A DNA stretch of 64,000 nucleotides from Apis mellifera. Its lineage: Eukaryota > Arthropoda > Insecta > Hymenoptera > Apidae. Every line of letters begins with the position of its first letter. Position 1 is the stretch's first letter. Of the stretch, positions 10,601-21,960 are shown one piece after another. The position numbers were made by a program, and so were the translations under genes. The stretch spans positions 10,128,736-10,192,735 of the forward strand of contig NC_037642.1 of the NCBI RefSeq assembly GCF_003254395.2. Reading direction: 5' to 3'. Under the pieces are notes generated by a model. That model had not been told where the DNA came from, did not search any database, and saw only the letters and a list, made by a program, of their open reading frames with translations.

Positions 10601-12599
10601 CTCTTTAAAATTTTATTCTTAGTTCAAATTCTAAAGTTCTTCTACGTTTTAGACGAATACCTATTACCAGCCAATAACGGATCGAAAGTAAGCCTCGCCA
10701 AACGATCAATTTCTTGTTTGAAATTCAGGAACGGGATTCGGGGGAATTGGCTAAATCGCAGACGGCAACGTATCCCTTCCTCTTAACGGAAAGATGTAAC
10801 AATCTGGAACGGGGTTAAGCGTTCCATTTCCCGGCGACACGATGTGTAATTCGCCTTAAATCACCCCGTCAGCTTCATTACGGGCCCTCCTAACCAGAAG
10901 TTGATAATTTCGTTTGGTGGCCGCGCGGGACGTGCACGCCAACCAATATGAAAATAAAGGGCGAAACTTCGTTCGTTGCCCTAATATCCACTCTCCTTCC
11001 GATGTTTCCCTAAATATCACATCTTTAACAAGAGATATAATTTATTTTATTATTACACGTTATCATTACATTTAAACGAGTCTGAAAATGTGGAATAAAC
11101 TCTTTTCCCTTCCGATAAATTTTTCATCGATATCCAAGAGAATTCCAACCCGTATATAATAATTTTATTAAATTATAATAATTTTTCTGATATTTAAAGA
11201 ATTCTAAGAAGATCAGGATCAGATTTTCCATTTTTAAGAATTAATTCTAAAATAATAATTTTGCACGCGCATTATTTATAAGATTCTGGCAGAGAATATA
11301 TCCTTTCTTTTGGAAACGGAGAGTTACGTAAGCTCGATTAATAAAATGGTGAGCGGTTACGTAACCGAGGGAAGGTATCGATATCGATAAATACCGGCGT
11401 AACAAACCATTTTTTCTTCGCTCGCTATAAAAATATATCCCATCTTTCTTTCCCTCTGCCTCTTTATCAAATATTTCATTTTTACATTTCACGAGTGTGC
11501 GCATAGGATGAAATACGGTTTCGAGGAAAAAGAAAAAAAGAAAAATATGATATTCGGTGGAAGAAAACACGAGTTACCGCAATGATTAAAACGCAGTAAA
11601 GCTAGCAACAAGCAACAAAGCAAACACCGGTTTAACAAGATTATGAGGATAATTTAAAGAAAATTGCGTTTCCCAGTTTATGCTTCGACTTCTTTTCCTT
11701 TCTTTCTTTTTTTTTTTTTCCTCTAACAAATGTGGTCAAACACGGTTTAATTAACTAACTTTAAACGCGACAGAGATTTAAATTACATCCTCGGATACAA
11801 ACAGCATACGCGTGCATACAAGTTTTTCTTTTTTCAGAAAAATAAAAATAAACGAAATCTCGACAATTTGTTCTTCTTCTTTTTCTGCAAATCCATTCGT
11901 AAACTTTCCTCGCTCGTTTATTTCGGATAATTAAAATTCCTTAAATATCATAAAGAGTTACGCCACGACCAAGAAATTCGCTTTACGAATTATTTACGCA
12001 ATAACGAGGCAGGATTTCATTAGCCTCGAAGAGGATTCGACGCGAACACCATGGAGGATGTCCGCCATTTTCAGAGCCCGGATAATTGGAACAAGATACT
12101 GTCATTAAGCGCAGCAAGGGGAAGCGGCCAGCATTGATTTATTAAGGTGAAATTAAAGAGCTTCCATCTTGAAGTGTTTCTCCTTTTCGAGACGAAGAGA
12201 AGAATCGATTTTTCTTTTTTTTTTTTTAATTTATTTAATTTATATATTGCAAGAAGCTTTTTGGGAATTTTCATTTTGGGAGAAGATGTGGAGATTCGAG
12301 GAGGATCGAAAAATTGTTCGAATAATCCGTTTCAACGATGCAATCAATTCTTTTTAATTGGTTTTAATTCTATTCTCAGAGATGAAAGTGGATTAAGTAT
12401 GAATATAAGATTCGAGGAAGACATTGAGAAAGGAAAAAGAATTTTGTCTGTTGTTTAAAAAAAATTGAGATTTAAATATCAAGCTTCTTTTTAGAAATAC
12501 TTAAGTTGTATCCAATATCCCGATCATTTTGTAAAAAATAAATAAATAAATAAAAAAGAAGGAAATTTAAAAAAACTCTAAACGAATTGAATTTAATTA
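10601..12599. other. Non-repetitive stretch, GC-richer at 10670-10990
   Basis: The first 400 bp have higher complexity and GC than the array on their left, with GGGCCC and GGCCGCGCGGGACGTGCACG segments. The double palindrome at 11354-11389 lies further on. A CCGCCATTTT word is at 12062-12071. Homopolymer T-runs near 11707-11720 and 12210-12227. No gene recognised. Confidence 0.45.
11354..11389. promoter_or_regulatory. Two adjacent perfect 14-bp palindromes
   Basis: CGGTTACGTAACCG (11354-11367) is followed 8 bp later by TATCGATATCGATA (11376-11389). The second consists of two overlapping TATCGATA words, the DRE/DREF core found at many insect housekeeping promoters. The first centres on TTACGTAA, a bZIP (PAR/Pdp1-type) core. 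The stretch lies in non-repetitive DNA. Regulatory role is inference. Confidence 0.4.
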
Positions 12600-13225
12600 A
12601 AAGTGAATTTATAAGTCACAAGAATAACCTCAAAAATTGAAAAAAAAACATTCCACATTGATTTATATTTAACATTTATATATTCATTCCACAAAGATAA
12701 CAAAGATATTGATCTCCAATCAAAAAATAAACGTGAATCAATCTACGTTCGATCTCAAGCTGTTGCGCAACAACAATTAATCATTTTGTATATCTCTAAA
12801 GAAAAATTAAATAATCTCAAGCCACTGGTTAATCGAACTTGGCAGGTTTCATAAAAATAAATAAAAAAAACTTGAATTTAATTAAAATTTTGGATTACAA
12901 GAATAATCTCAAAAATTGAAAAAGAAATATTCCACATCAATTTATATTTAATATTTATACATTCATTCCACAAAGATAACAAAGATATTGATCTCCAATC
13001 AAAAATAAAAATGAATCAATCTACGTTCAATCTCAAGCTGTTGCGCAACAACAATTAATCCGATCATTTTGTATATCTCTAAAGAAAAATTAAATGATAA
13101 TAATCTCAAGTCACTGGTTAATTGAACTTTTCATAAGGTTTCATAAAAATAAATAAAAAAAACTTGAATTTAAAATTTTGGATTACAAGAATAATCTCAA
13201 AAATTGAAAGAAAAATTCCAAACAT
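12600..13225. repeat. Tandem repeat, unit about 280 bp, two and a fraction copies
   Basis: Units starting near 12617 and 12897, with a partial third near 13185, share AAGATATTGATCTCCAATCA, a CAAGCTGTTGCGCAACAACA segment and a TCTAAAGAAAAATTAAAT segment. Each full unit contains one perfect TTGCGCAA palindrome (12763-12770 and 13041-13048), the C/EBP consensus core. Confidence 0.85.
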
Positions 13226-14639
13226 CAATTTATATTCAATATCCAATATAAATAAAAGAAACGTAATCCTCTTCGAATCAATCGACAATTCATTGCACAA
13301 TATTAATCGTTACGTAAGAAAGAAAGAAAAAGAAAGAATATCGAAGAGACGAGCCAGTAGTTACGCTCGAGTTTCGTCCGACGTTCCAAGCATATGAACG
13401 AGGAGCGTAGGAGAATGGGCGTAGAGAAAGTGGTGTATCACAGTATTTTTCCTCCAAGTTACGTTTCCTCCATTTACGTCAGTCGAACCGGTCGCTCCCC
13501 TTTCTTCTCATATTAGACGATTTCTGGCCGACGCCTCGTGCATTTTAAATCCGTCCCTCGGACGGATCGTTGCGCAACAAGTACGCGAGTTGAAATTCAC
13601 GCGGATTATTTGCACGCCGTTGCTCCGCGCTTGTAATTAGCAGAAAACTACACCTTTCGTGATCACGTTTTGTATATCGCTACGTGGATAAATTGGATTC
13701 GATCCCCCTTTTCGTTTCAACGATGATGAAATATTTTCGATTTTCTCGTAAAAAAAATGAAATAATTCTTTATTCGAAGAATAAAATCCTTTTTTTTTTT
13801 TTAAGAATTGAAGAGACCAGTTCTGAAACGATTCTTTCTTCTCTCAGCACGATTGAATGTGATATATTTCTTTTATTAGCATTTCATTTCCTTTTAGAAA
13901 ATTTCTGCGTGTTCGAGAGCCGTTCCAATGTCGCGTAGAATTTTTCCTCGGCCTTGATATCTCGATCTACTATCTCTGAGGTTCTCGAAAAAAAAAGGAA
14001 AGTTTGTGATAAGATATTGTATCACTGTTGCACCAAACTCTATCTAAACTCTATCTTCGTTCAACTCGAACCGCTTGCAACTTACATCTCTTCGAAATCG
14101 ATGGAATTTGAATATTTCGTGGAAAAATGGTTGAATTTTTTTTCTTCGAAGAAATAATCGCGAAAAAGGGATAACCTTTTGAAATCTTAGTGCGGTGGAT
14201 GTTGATAGAGTACGTGCGTGTGTGGGCGTCGAACGTAATTACGGCAGGCTAAGTATCGAAGGGGTTGAAAGACCACCCCCACATCACGACAAATCGTGAG
14301 AACTCGCCTTCGGGGTGGGATGGATTAAACGGGGTGAAAATATTTCAAGATCAAATTTCGAGATAAATGTCACCAGTTTGATTACAGTGAAGTGGAAATA
14401 AAATATCGATAAAAAAAAAAAAGAACTGTGTTTTCTGTGTTGGAAGAAAGAAAACAACAGATGATTCGAGAGATGATTCGAGATAATAAAACACTTACTT
14501 TTTATATTTTTCTCGTTATTCTCCTCTTTATGCTCGATCTTTTTATCTCCTCGCTGAAAGTATTCCAATATCTTTTAATATCGGCAGATTGGAATCAAAG
14601 TCGAAATTTATTAAAAAAAAAATAACGTATCTATCTTTT
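13226..14639. other. Non-repetitive stretch, no gene recognised
   Basis: Higher-complexity segment at 13340-13680 with the hairpin and C/EBP-type palindrome listed separately. The remainder is AT-rich with A/T runs. Confidence 0.45.
13549..13578. promoter_or_regulatory. 8-bp hairpin followed by a C/EBP-type palindrome
   Basis: ATCCGTCC-CTC-GGACGGAT (13549-13567) has perfect 8-bp arms. It is followed immediately by GTTGCGCAAC (13569-13578), whose TTGCGCAA core is the C/EBP consensus and also occurs in each unit of the array at 12.6-13.2 kb. Confidence 0.4.
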
Positions 14640-16540
14640 CTAGAAAAGAATAGAATTACATGAAACGATATTCGAACTCGATGAATAATTTTCGCTTTCT
14701 TCAAAAATTCGAATCAAATGTCGAGAAGAAAAGGGTAAAAGAAAGTACGAAGCCAGGAATATCCTTCCCCTTGCATTATATAAAACCACATTCGAATAAA
14801 AAAAATTGTTAAACTCTCTTTTTCGTTTCTCTGAAAAAACTTAAACTAAATATCAATAATACTCGAGAAGGAAAGAAATTATAATAAGAAAGAAACTATA
14901 AAACAGCGAATATTATTCTCTTTGCAATATTCGAACAAAAAATTATTAAATATTCGATATAAATAATTCTCTTCGTTTCATTCATTTCTCCGAAAACTCA
15001 AATAAAATATAAGTAAATAAAGTAATATTCATTTCTCGAGAAAACTGACGAACATCGTTTTCCTTGCATTACGTTAAAATGAACAAAAAATTGTTAAACA
15101 CTAAACGATTCTCTCGTTCATTTCTCCAAAAAAACTTAATACCAATAATATTCGAGAAAGAAAATTCCACGAATATTATTCTCCTTGCATTACGACATTC
15201 GAACAAGAAATTGTTCTTTCTCTGAAAAACTTGAATCAAATACTGATAATATTAGAGGAGGAAAGGATGAAAAAATCGCAAAGCCATGAACATTATTCTC
15301 CTTTTATCGCATAAAATAATATTCGAACAAAAAATTAAATACTCGATTCCTATTCATTTCTCCAAAAAACTTAAACTAATAATATTCGAGAAAGAAAGGA
15401 TGAAGAAAATTCCACGAATATCATTCTCCATAAAACTCAATATTCGAACTCGAATCGCTTGCCCAAAAGTTTTAAGCCAAATAAACCGATATAATATACG
15501 CAATAATAACATTCGAGAAAGAAAGGATGAAGAAATCGCGAAAGCCACGAACATTGTATAAAATAATATTCGAACAAAAAATTAAATACTCGATTCTTAC
15601 TCTCTCTTCTTCATTTCTTCAAAAAAACTTCAACCGATAATATTCGAGAAAGAAAGGATGAAGAAAATTCCACGAATATCATTCTCCTTGCATTTTACAT
15701 AAAACTCGATATTCGAACAGAAAAAGTATTAAACACTCGACAATCGCTTGCTCAAAAGACTTAAGCCAAATAAACCGATATAATATACGCAATAATAACA
15801 TTCGAGAAAGAAAGGACGAAAAAAATTCCAAGAATATTATTCTCCTTGTACATAAAACTCAATATTCGAATAGAAAAAAATTAAACACTCGACAATCGCT
15901 TACCCAAAAGACATAAACCAAATAAATCGATATAATATCCGCAATAATAACATTCGAGAAAGAAAGAACGAAAAAAATTCCAAGAATATTATTCTCTTTG
16001 TACATAAAACTCAATATTCGAATAGAAAAAAATTAAACACTCGACAATCGCTTACCCAAAAGACATAAACCAAATAAACCGATATAATATTCGCAATAAT
16101 AACATTCGAGAAAGAAAGGACGAAAAAAATTCCAAGAATATTATTCTCCTTGTATATAAAACTCAATAATCGAATAGAAAAAAAAAATTAAACACTCGAC
16201 AATCGCTTGCCTAAAAGACATAAACCAAATAATATCGATATAATATCCGCAATAATAACATTCGCAATAATAATAATAACATCGATAATATTCGAGAAAG
16301 AAAGGATGAAAAAATCGCTCTCTTTTTATCGCATAAAATAACATTCGAACAAAAAATTAAATACTCGATTCTTCTTCATTTCTCCAAAAAAACTTAAACC
16401 GATATTATTTAAGAAAGAAAGGACGAAGAAAATTCCAAGAATATTATTCTCCTTGTACATAAAACTCGAAAACAAAAAAAACTATTAAACACGTTGCTTC
16501 CTTGAATCAAAAGATTCAAACCAAATACCAAATAAATATT
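14640..16540. repeat. Long AT-rich tandem array, units about 100-180 bp
   Basis: The word ATTCGAGAAAGAAAGGA with variants recurs at least ten times, together with AAATTCCACGAATAT or AAATTCCAAGAATAT and CATAAAACTCAATATTCGAA. From about 15480 to 16240 the spacing settles at about 150 bp, marked by AAATAAACCGATATAATAT. The 5' part (14640-15350) is more decayed. Open frames within it are repeat-derived. Confidence 0.85.
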
Positions 16541-17929
16541 GGAGAAGATGAAAGAAATCGCAAAGCCGCGAACAACCTCGTCGATTTTATCCTCAAAGCT
16601 TTATTTCAACTCGTTCGATTGCACCAACTCACCGATGCCTCGAGTTCTCTCGAGGAATCTTAAGGGCTTAATACGCGTCAAATATCGAGGCCAGCGCCTC
16701 TCCCCCCTCTCCAAAGCGATTCACCCATCGCGAAGCCGTGGTGGCGCTGCTGTCTCGCCCGAATTTGCACGGAACGTCCCGCGGGGAATTTAATTTCTGA
16801 GAAGCGTACCGGCCGCGGGATTACGGTCGACAAACTAATTATGCTACATTGGAGGCGTGTGTAAACATCAATTATCATCGAGAATCGCGGCGCGGAGAGT
16901 TCTCAGTGCGATCTCGCTCTCGGAAACGTGCTTTTCCCTCCAGTTTTCAACTTGTTCCTCCATCTCGAATTATTCGGACGGTTAAACAATCATTTGCATT
17001 TGTAATATCGACGAGTTGGATTTGCAAATTTTCTCTCTTTAAATATATTTCTGATAAAAAAAAATCCGATTTGAATTTTTGTATCGAATGGAGCGTATTG
17101 TACAATTTGTTTTCTCGTTTCGAATTTTCTAAAATCGATTCTCGGATTTTTTTATCATACATTTTCCGCTTGGAAATATTTTCTCGTGAAAGTGAATAAA
17201 GTTGGCTGAGCAGAGCGTTAAAAAAAAAAAAAGCTTGTTTAATAATTCGAAATTTTATTCTGAAACTTTTTTTAAGGGTCGATTCCCTTTGAAGTGATAT
17301 TCCATTAATAAAAAAAAATTATAGTCTACATATTCATAATGTATAAAATACAGAATTGTTATCGACTTTAATTTCGCAAAATTTCTTTCACCGATTATAA
17401 AATAAAATTAAACTTTATTTTCAAAAAAGAAAAATATCGTCTCGAAGAGAAACTTGCACTCAAGATCAAAGAATCAAGGTCATTGCATTCTCATACAAGG
17501 AAAAGTTCGAAAATCTTTCCTCTCGCTTTCGTTTCACCCCAGTTTCGAAGATGGAAACTTCATCACGATAACGTGTCCCTTGTTACGAGAAAGTGGTTTT
17601 AATTCATAAAAGGCGGGGGAAGAGAAACGAGAGGAAAGAGAGAGAGAGAAAAAAGGGATGAACGACGTATAAACCGGAATTATATTTCCGCATGGAAACG
17701 TTTCCTCCGCGCTTTCCTTTCTGTTCTTGCTTTACTACCCACCACCAAGGATGTAAAAACAACGCACGTCTCCACCCCGTTTAATTTATCGTGAGAAATA
17801 AATTACGAAACGGCGTGCGTTTCTTTTTTTTTTTTAATCTTGAAAGGAACACGATACGAACACGTTGATTAATCGCGACGTACATTTTATTTCTCGCGTC
17901 TAATCTAATATACAAGATTAGGATATATT
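16541..17929. other. Non-repetitive stretch with GC-richer island at 16560-16930
   Basis: The island contains CpG-rich segments such as GAACGTCCCGCGGGG and ACCGGCCGCGGGATTACGG. Short open frames occur on both strands, but none is recognisable. The right part is AT-rich with A-runs near 17220. Confidence 0.45.
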
Positions 17930-19590
17930 AATAGTAATTCGTTATCTCTGATGATTTGATATTCTCTCGAAATTGTTTGAGATGAATCGAGTTAAACAAT
18001 CATTGATAAAAATTTCAATTTCGAGGAGGAAAAATATATTAATGCGAATAGTAATTCGTTATCATTGATGATTTGTATAAAAGAAAAGATTTATATATAT
18101 AGGAAAGGAATTGTATTTCTGAATACGAAGATGAATGAAACTAATGGAAAATTTTTTCAATATTGAAAATTATTCGAAACGAGGAATCACCTATAATGTC
18201 TAATATTGATTTATCGTGCACTTAGATAAAAGATAATTGAGTTAAACAATCTATGTGTTAAACAATCATTGATAAAAATTGTAAGTTCGAGAAGGAAAAA
18301 ATATCGTATTAATCGAATAGTAATTTGTTATCATTGATGATTTGTAAAAGAGAAGATATATATATATATATAGGAATTATATTTGTGTATTTCTGAATAC
18401 GAAGATGAATGAAACGAAACGATGGAAAATTTTTTTTCAATATTGAAAATTGTTCAAAACGAGGAATCACCTATAATGTCCAATATTGATTTATCGTGTA
18501 CTTAGACAAAAGTTAATCGAGTTAAACAATCATTGATAAAAATTTCAATTTCGAGGAGGAAAAAATATATTAATGCGAATAGTAATTCGTTATCACTGAT
18601 GATTTGTATAAAAAGGAAGATATATATATAGGAATTGTATTTGTGTATTTCTGAATATGAAGATGAATGAAACGAAATAATGGAAAATTTTTTTTCAATA
18701 TTCAAAATTGTTCGAAACGAGGAATCATCTATAATATTGATTTATAATATTGATTTTATTATTCAATATTGATTTATCTGTGCACTTAGACAAAAGTATT
18801 CTGAAACACAGGGATTCAATCTCTTTCTCTCTTAAAATTGCTTGAGACAATGATACGATGAATCTTTATTAAACAATCATTGATAAAAATTGTAAGTTCG
18901 AGAAGAAAAAAATCGTATATTAATGCAAATAATAATTCGTTATCACTGATGATTTGTATAAAAGGAAAGATATATAGGAAAGGAATTGTATTTGTGTATT
19001 TGTATATTTCTGAATATGAAGATGAATGAAACGAAATAATGGAAAATTTTTTTTCAATATTCAAAATTCGAAAGAGGAATCATCTATAATATTGATTTAT
19101 AATATTGATTTTATTATTCAATATTGATCTGTGCACTTAGACAAAAGTATTCTGAAACACAGGGATTCAATCTCTTTTTCTCTCGAAATTGCTTTAGACA
19201 ATGATACGATGAATCTTTGTTAAACAATCTATGTATTAAACAATCATTGATAAAAATTGTAATTTCGAGAAAGAAAAAATATCGTATATTAATAGTAATT
19301 CGTTATCACTAATGATTTATATAAAAGGAAAGATATATATATAGAAAAGGAAATGTATTTCTGAATACGAAGATGAATGAAACGAAACGATGGAAAATTT
19401 TTTTTCAATATTGAAAATTATTCGAAACCTATAATATCCAATATTGATTTATCCTGCACTTAGACAAAAGTGTTCTGAAACACAGGGATTCAATCTCTTT
19501 CTCTCTCGAAATTGCTTGAGACAATGACACGATGAATCTTTGTTAAACAATCATTGATAAAAATTTCAATTTCGAGAAGGAAAAAAATAT
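17930..19590. repeat. Tandem array, unit about 260-350 bp, five to six copies
   Basis: Units share GAGGAATCACCTATAATGTC (or ATCATCTATAATATTG), a TTAAACAATCATTGATAAAA segment, an ATATATAGGAA segment and GAAGATGAATGAAACGAAA. The last three copies also share TATTCTGAAACACAGGGATT. Two similar minus-strand open frames (18502-18705 and 18816-19064) arise because the repeat happens to be open in that frame. They are not taken as genes. Confidence 0.85.
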
Positions 19591-20339
19591 CGCGAATCGA
19601 GCGACTTTTACGATTTCTACCAAGTTGAACGTAATCGTGCCTTCCAGGAAAAAAATTTCTTTCGAAACATCAACGTTCCCCTCTCACTCTCCCCGAGACG
19701 AAATTCGACAAATTTTTCATATTTCCAATTTAAATTATCGACAAAGGAATGGTATGAATTTCATCCCCCTTATCTCGTTCATGTAAAATGCATGGAAGCC
19801 AAACGCCATGAAATTGGAACTGCTCTTTATTAAGAGAAATTCAGAACCACCAACCTTTCTCTATCTTTCTTCTCTTCTCTTCCCTTCTCTTCTCTTCTCT
19901 TTTTTTTTCTCTTTTTCGATTCAATCCGTTCCGCAACTCTGGATGGACGACGCGAGGCAATAAATCTTCCACCAGGATAAGAAAGAATAGGGTGGAGGGA
20001 GGAAAAATATATATATAAAAAAATAAAATAAGAGGGGAGGTGGTATGGCAACAGTCGATAGTGGGACGGCTGGTCTACGTGTCGAGAATAGGTAGGCAAG
20101 CAGAGGGAGATACGGGGAGAAATATCGTTAACGCAGTGTGTGCGGAATGTCAGAAATGCCAATCGACTGTCGATTACGCGGAGTGAGGAAGATGGGGTTG
20201 AGAAGTGTGTGGGGAGAGGAGGGGGCGGGATCGTGAAACGTGACGAAACGGAATTGATACGATTCGAAACAATGAATTTTACAGAGGAGAATCGTGACGG
20301 GGAGAAAGAGAGAGTGTTCATATTTTGTAAAAAAGAAAA
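19591..20339. other. Non-repetitive stretch with purine/pyrimidine asymmetry
   Basis: A TCTTC-rich pyrimidine tract at about 19855-19915 is followed by a G-rich plus strand at about 20035-20235, with GGGGAGAGGAGGGGGCGGGA near 20211-20230. Open frames on both strands (163 codons minus, 107 codons plus) follow this asymmetry and are not recognised as genes. Confidence 0.45.
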
Positions 20340-21960
20340 AAAAGATGAAAGGAATATTCATGTTGCCAGTTTAAAATTTTGTTTAAGGAGATTTTCGAGT
20401 TTGCATGAACGTGTACTTTTATTTACGTTTCGTTCCTTGTCTTCTTTTTTTATCAAGAAATGATTAATAATGCTGATGAAGCATTATTAATCAATATATC
20501 TTAAGGAATTATATTTGGCAATCAGAAAGAGAAAAAAAGAGAGTTTTGTTCTGTAAAAAGATGAAAATAATATTTGTTACTAGTTTAAAATTTTGTTTAA
20601 AGATTTACGAGTTTGCATATATTATTTTTATCAAGAAATATGATACCTAAGTACCTAAGTAAATATGTTGATGTAGCATTATTACCCAATGTTCTTTAAG
20701 GAATTATATTTGGTAATCAAAAAGAGAGAAAAAGAGAGAAAAAGAGAGTTTTGTTCTGTAAAAAGATGAAAATAATATTTGTTAGTTTAAAATTTTGTTT
20801 AAGGATTTACGAGTTTGCATGTATTATTTTTATCAAGAAATACCTAAGTAAATATGTTGATGCATTATTAACCAATAACCTTAAGGAATTATATTTGATA
20901 ATCAAAAAGAGAGAGAGAGTGAGTTTTGTAAAAAGATGAAAATAATATTTGTTACTAGTTTAAAATTTTGTTTAAGGATTTACGAGTTTGCATGTATTAT
21001 TTTTATCAAGAAATATGATACTTAAGTACTTAAGTAAATATATTGATGCATTATTAACCAATGTACCTTAAGGATTGACAATCAAAAAAAAAAGAGAGAG
21101 AGAGAGTGAGTTTTGTAAAAAGATGAAAATAATATTCGTTACTAGTTTAAAATTTTGATTAAAGATTTATGAGTTTGCATGTATTATTTTTATCAAGAAA
21201 TATGATACCTAAATAAATATATTGATATAGCATTATTAATCAATAACTTTAAGAAATTATATTTGGCAATCAAAAAGAGAGAGAAAGAAAGAGAGTTTCA
21301 TTTTGTAAAAAGATGAAAAGAATATTCGTTGCCAATTTAAAATTTTGTTAAGATTTATGAGTTTACATGTAATACATTTCGTTCTTTGTTTTTTTTTTAA
21401 TTAAGAAATAAGATACCTAAGTATCTAAATAAATTGATGTAGCATTATTAACCAATATACTTTAAGGAATTATATTTGGCAATCAAAAAAAGAGAGAAAG
21501 AGAGAGAGTTTCATTTTGTAAAAAGATGAAAATAATATTCGTTACTTTATTTATAATTTAAAATTTTGTTTAAAGATTTACGAGTTTGCATAAAGGTGTA
21601 TTTTTACGTTACATTTTTACCTTACTTTTTTATCAAGAAACATGATACAGTACCTAAGTAAATGTACTGATGCAGCATAAGTTATTGTAACCGATATACT
21701 TCAAAAAGAGAAAGAGAGAGAAAGAGAGTGTCATTTTGTAAAAAAAAAAAGATGAAAATAATATTCGCTTTAAAGATTTACGAGTTTGCATGCATTACGT
21801 GTATTTTTATTTACGTCTCTTTCCTTGTTTGTTATCAAGAAACATGATACATCTATATCTAAGTAAATGCGATAACTCTGCAGCATAAATTACTGTAACC
21901 AATATATCCTAGGGAATTATATCTGGTAACCGAAAAGAGAGAAAGAGATAGGGAGAATTT
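20340..21960. repeat. Tandem array, unit about 170-220 bp, eight to nine copies
   Basis: Each unit contains a (GA)n stretch, then TTTGTAAAAAGATGAAAATA, then TTTAAAATTTTGTTTAA, GATTTACGAGTTTGCAT, TTTATCAAGAAATATGATAC and GGAATTATATTTGGCAATCA. The GTTTGCAT marker falls at about 20400, 20612, 20813, 20986, 21173, 21584 and 21786, with one copy (about 21360) reading GTTTACAT. Conservation declines at the right end. Confidence 0.87.
20461..20493. other. Perfect 14-bp inverted repeat with 5-nt loop
   Basis: TGATTAATAATGCT (20461-20474), loop GATGA, then AGCATTATTAATCA (20480-20493). Other units of the surrounding array keep a related segment but not the perfect pairing. It could be a chance hairpin at the edge of the array. 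Confidence 0.6.

Noticed and set aside
15286..16344. Repeated regular spacing suggestive of a CRISPR-like array
   Set aside because: Units are about 150 bp and diverged along their whole length, with no conserved short repeat alternating with unique spacers, and the genome is eukaryotic. These are ordinary tandem repeats.
18502..19064. Two similar minus-strand peptides beginning MNIEKKFSIISFHSSS
   Set aside because: They are copies of the same tandem unit, not paralogous genes.
19830..20321. 163-codon minus-strand open frame
   Set aside because: Pyrimidine-tract translation rich in Ser/Pro and Lys/Glu with no domain.
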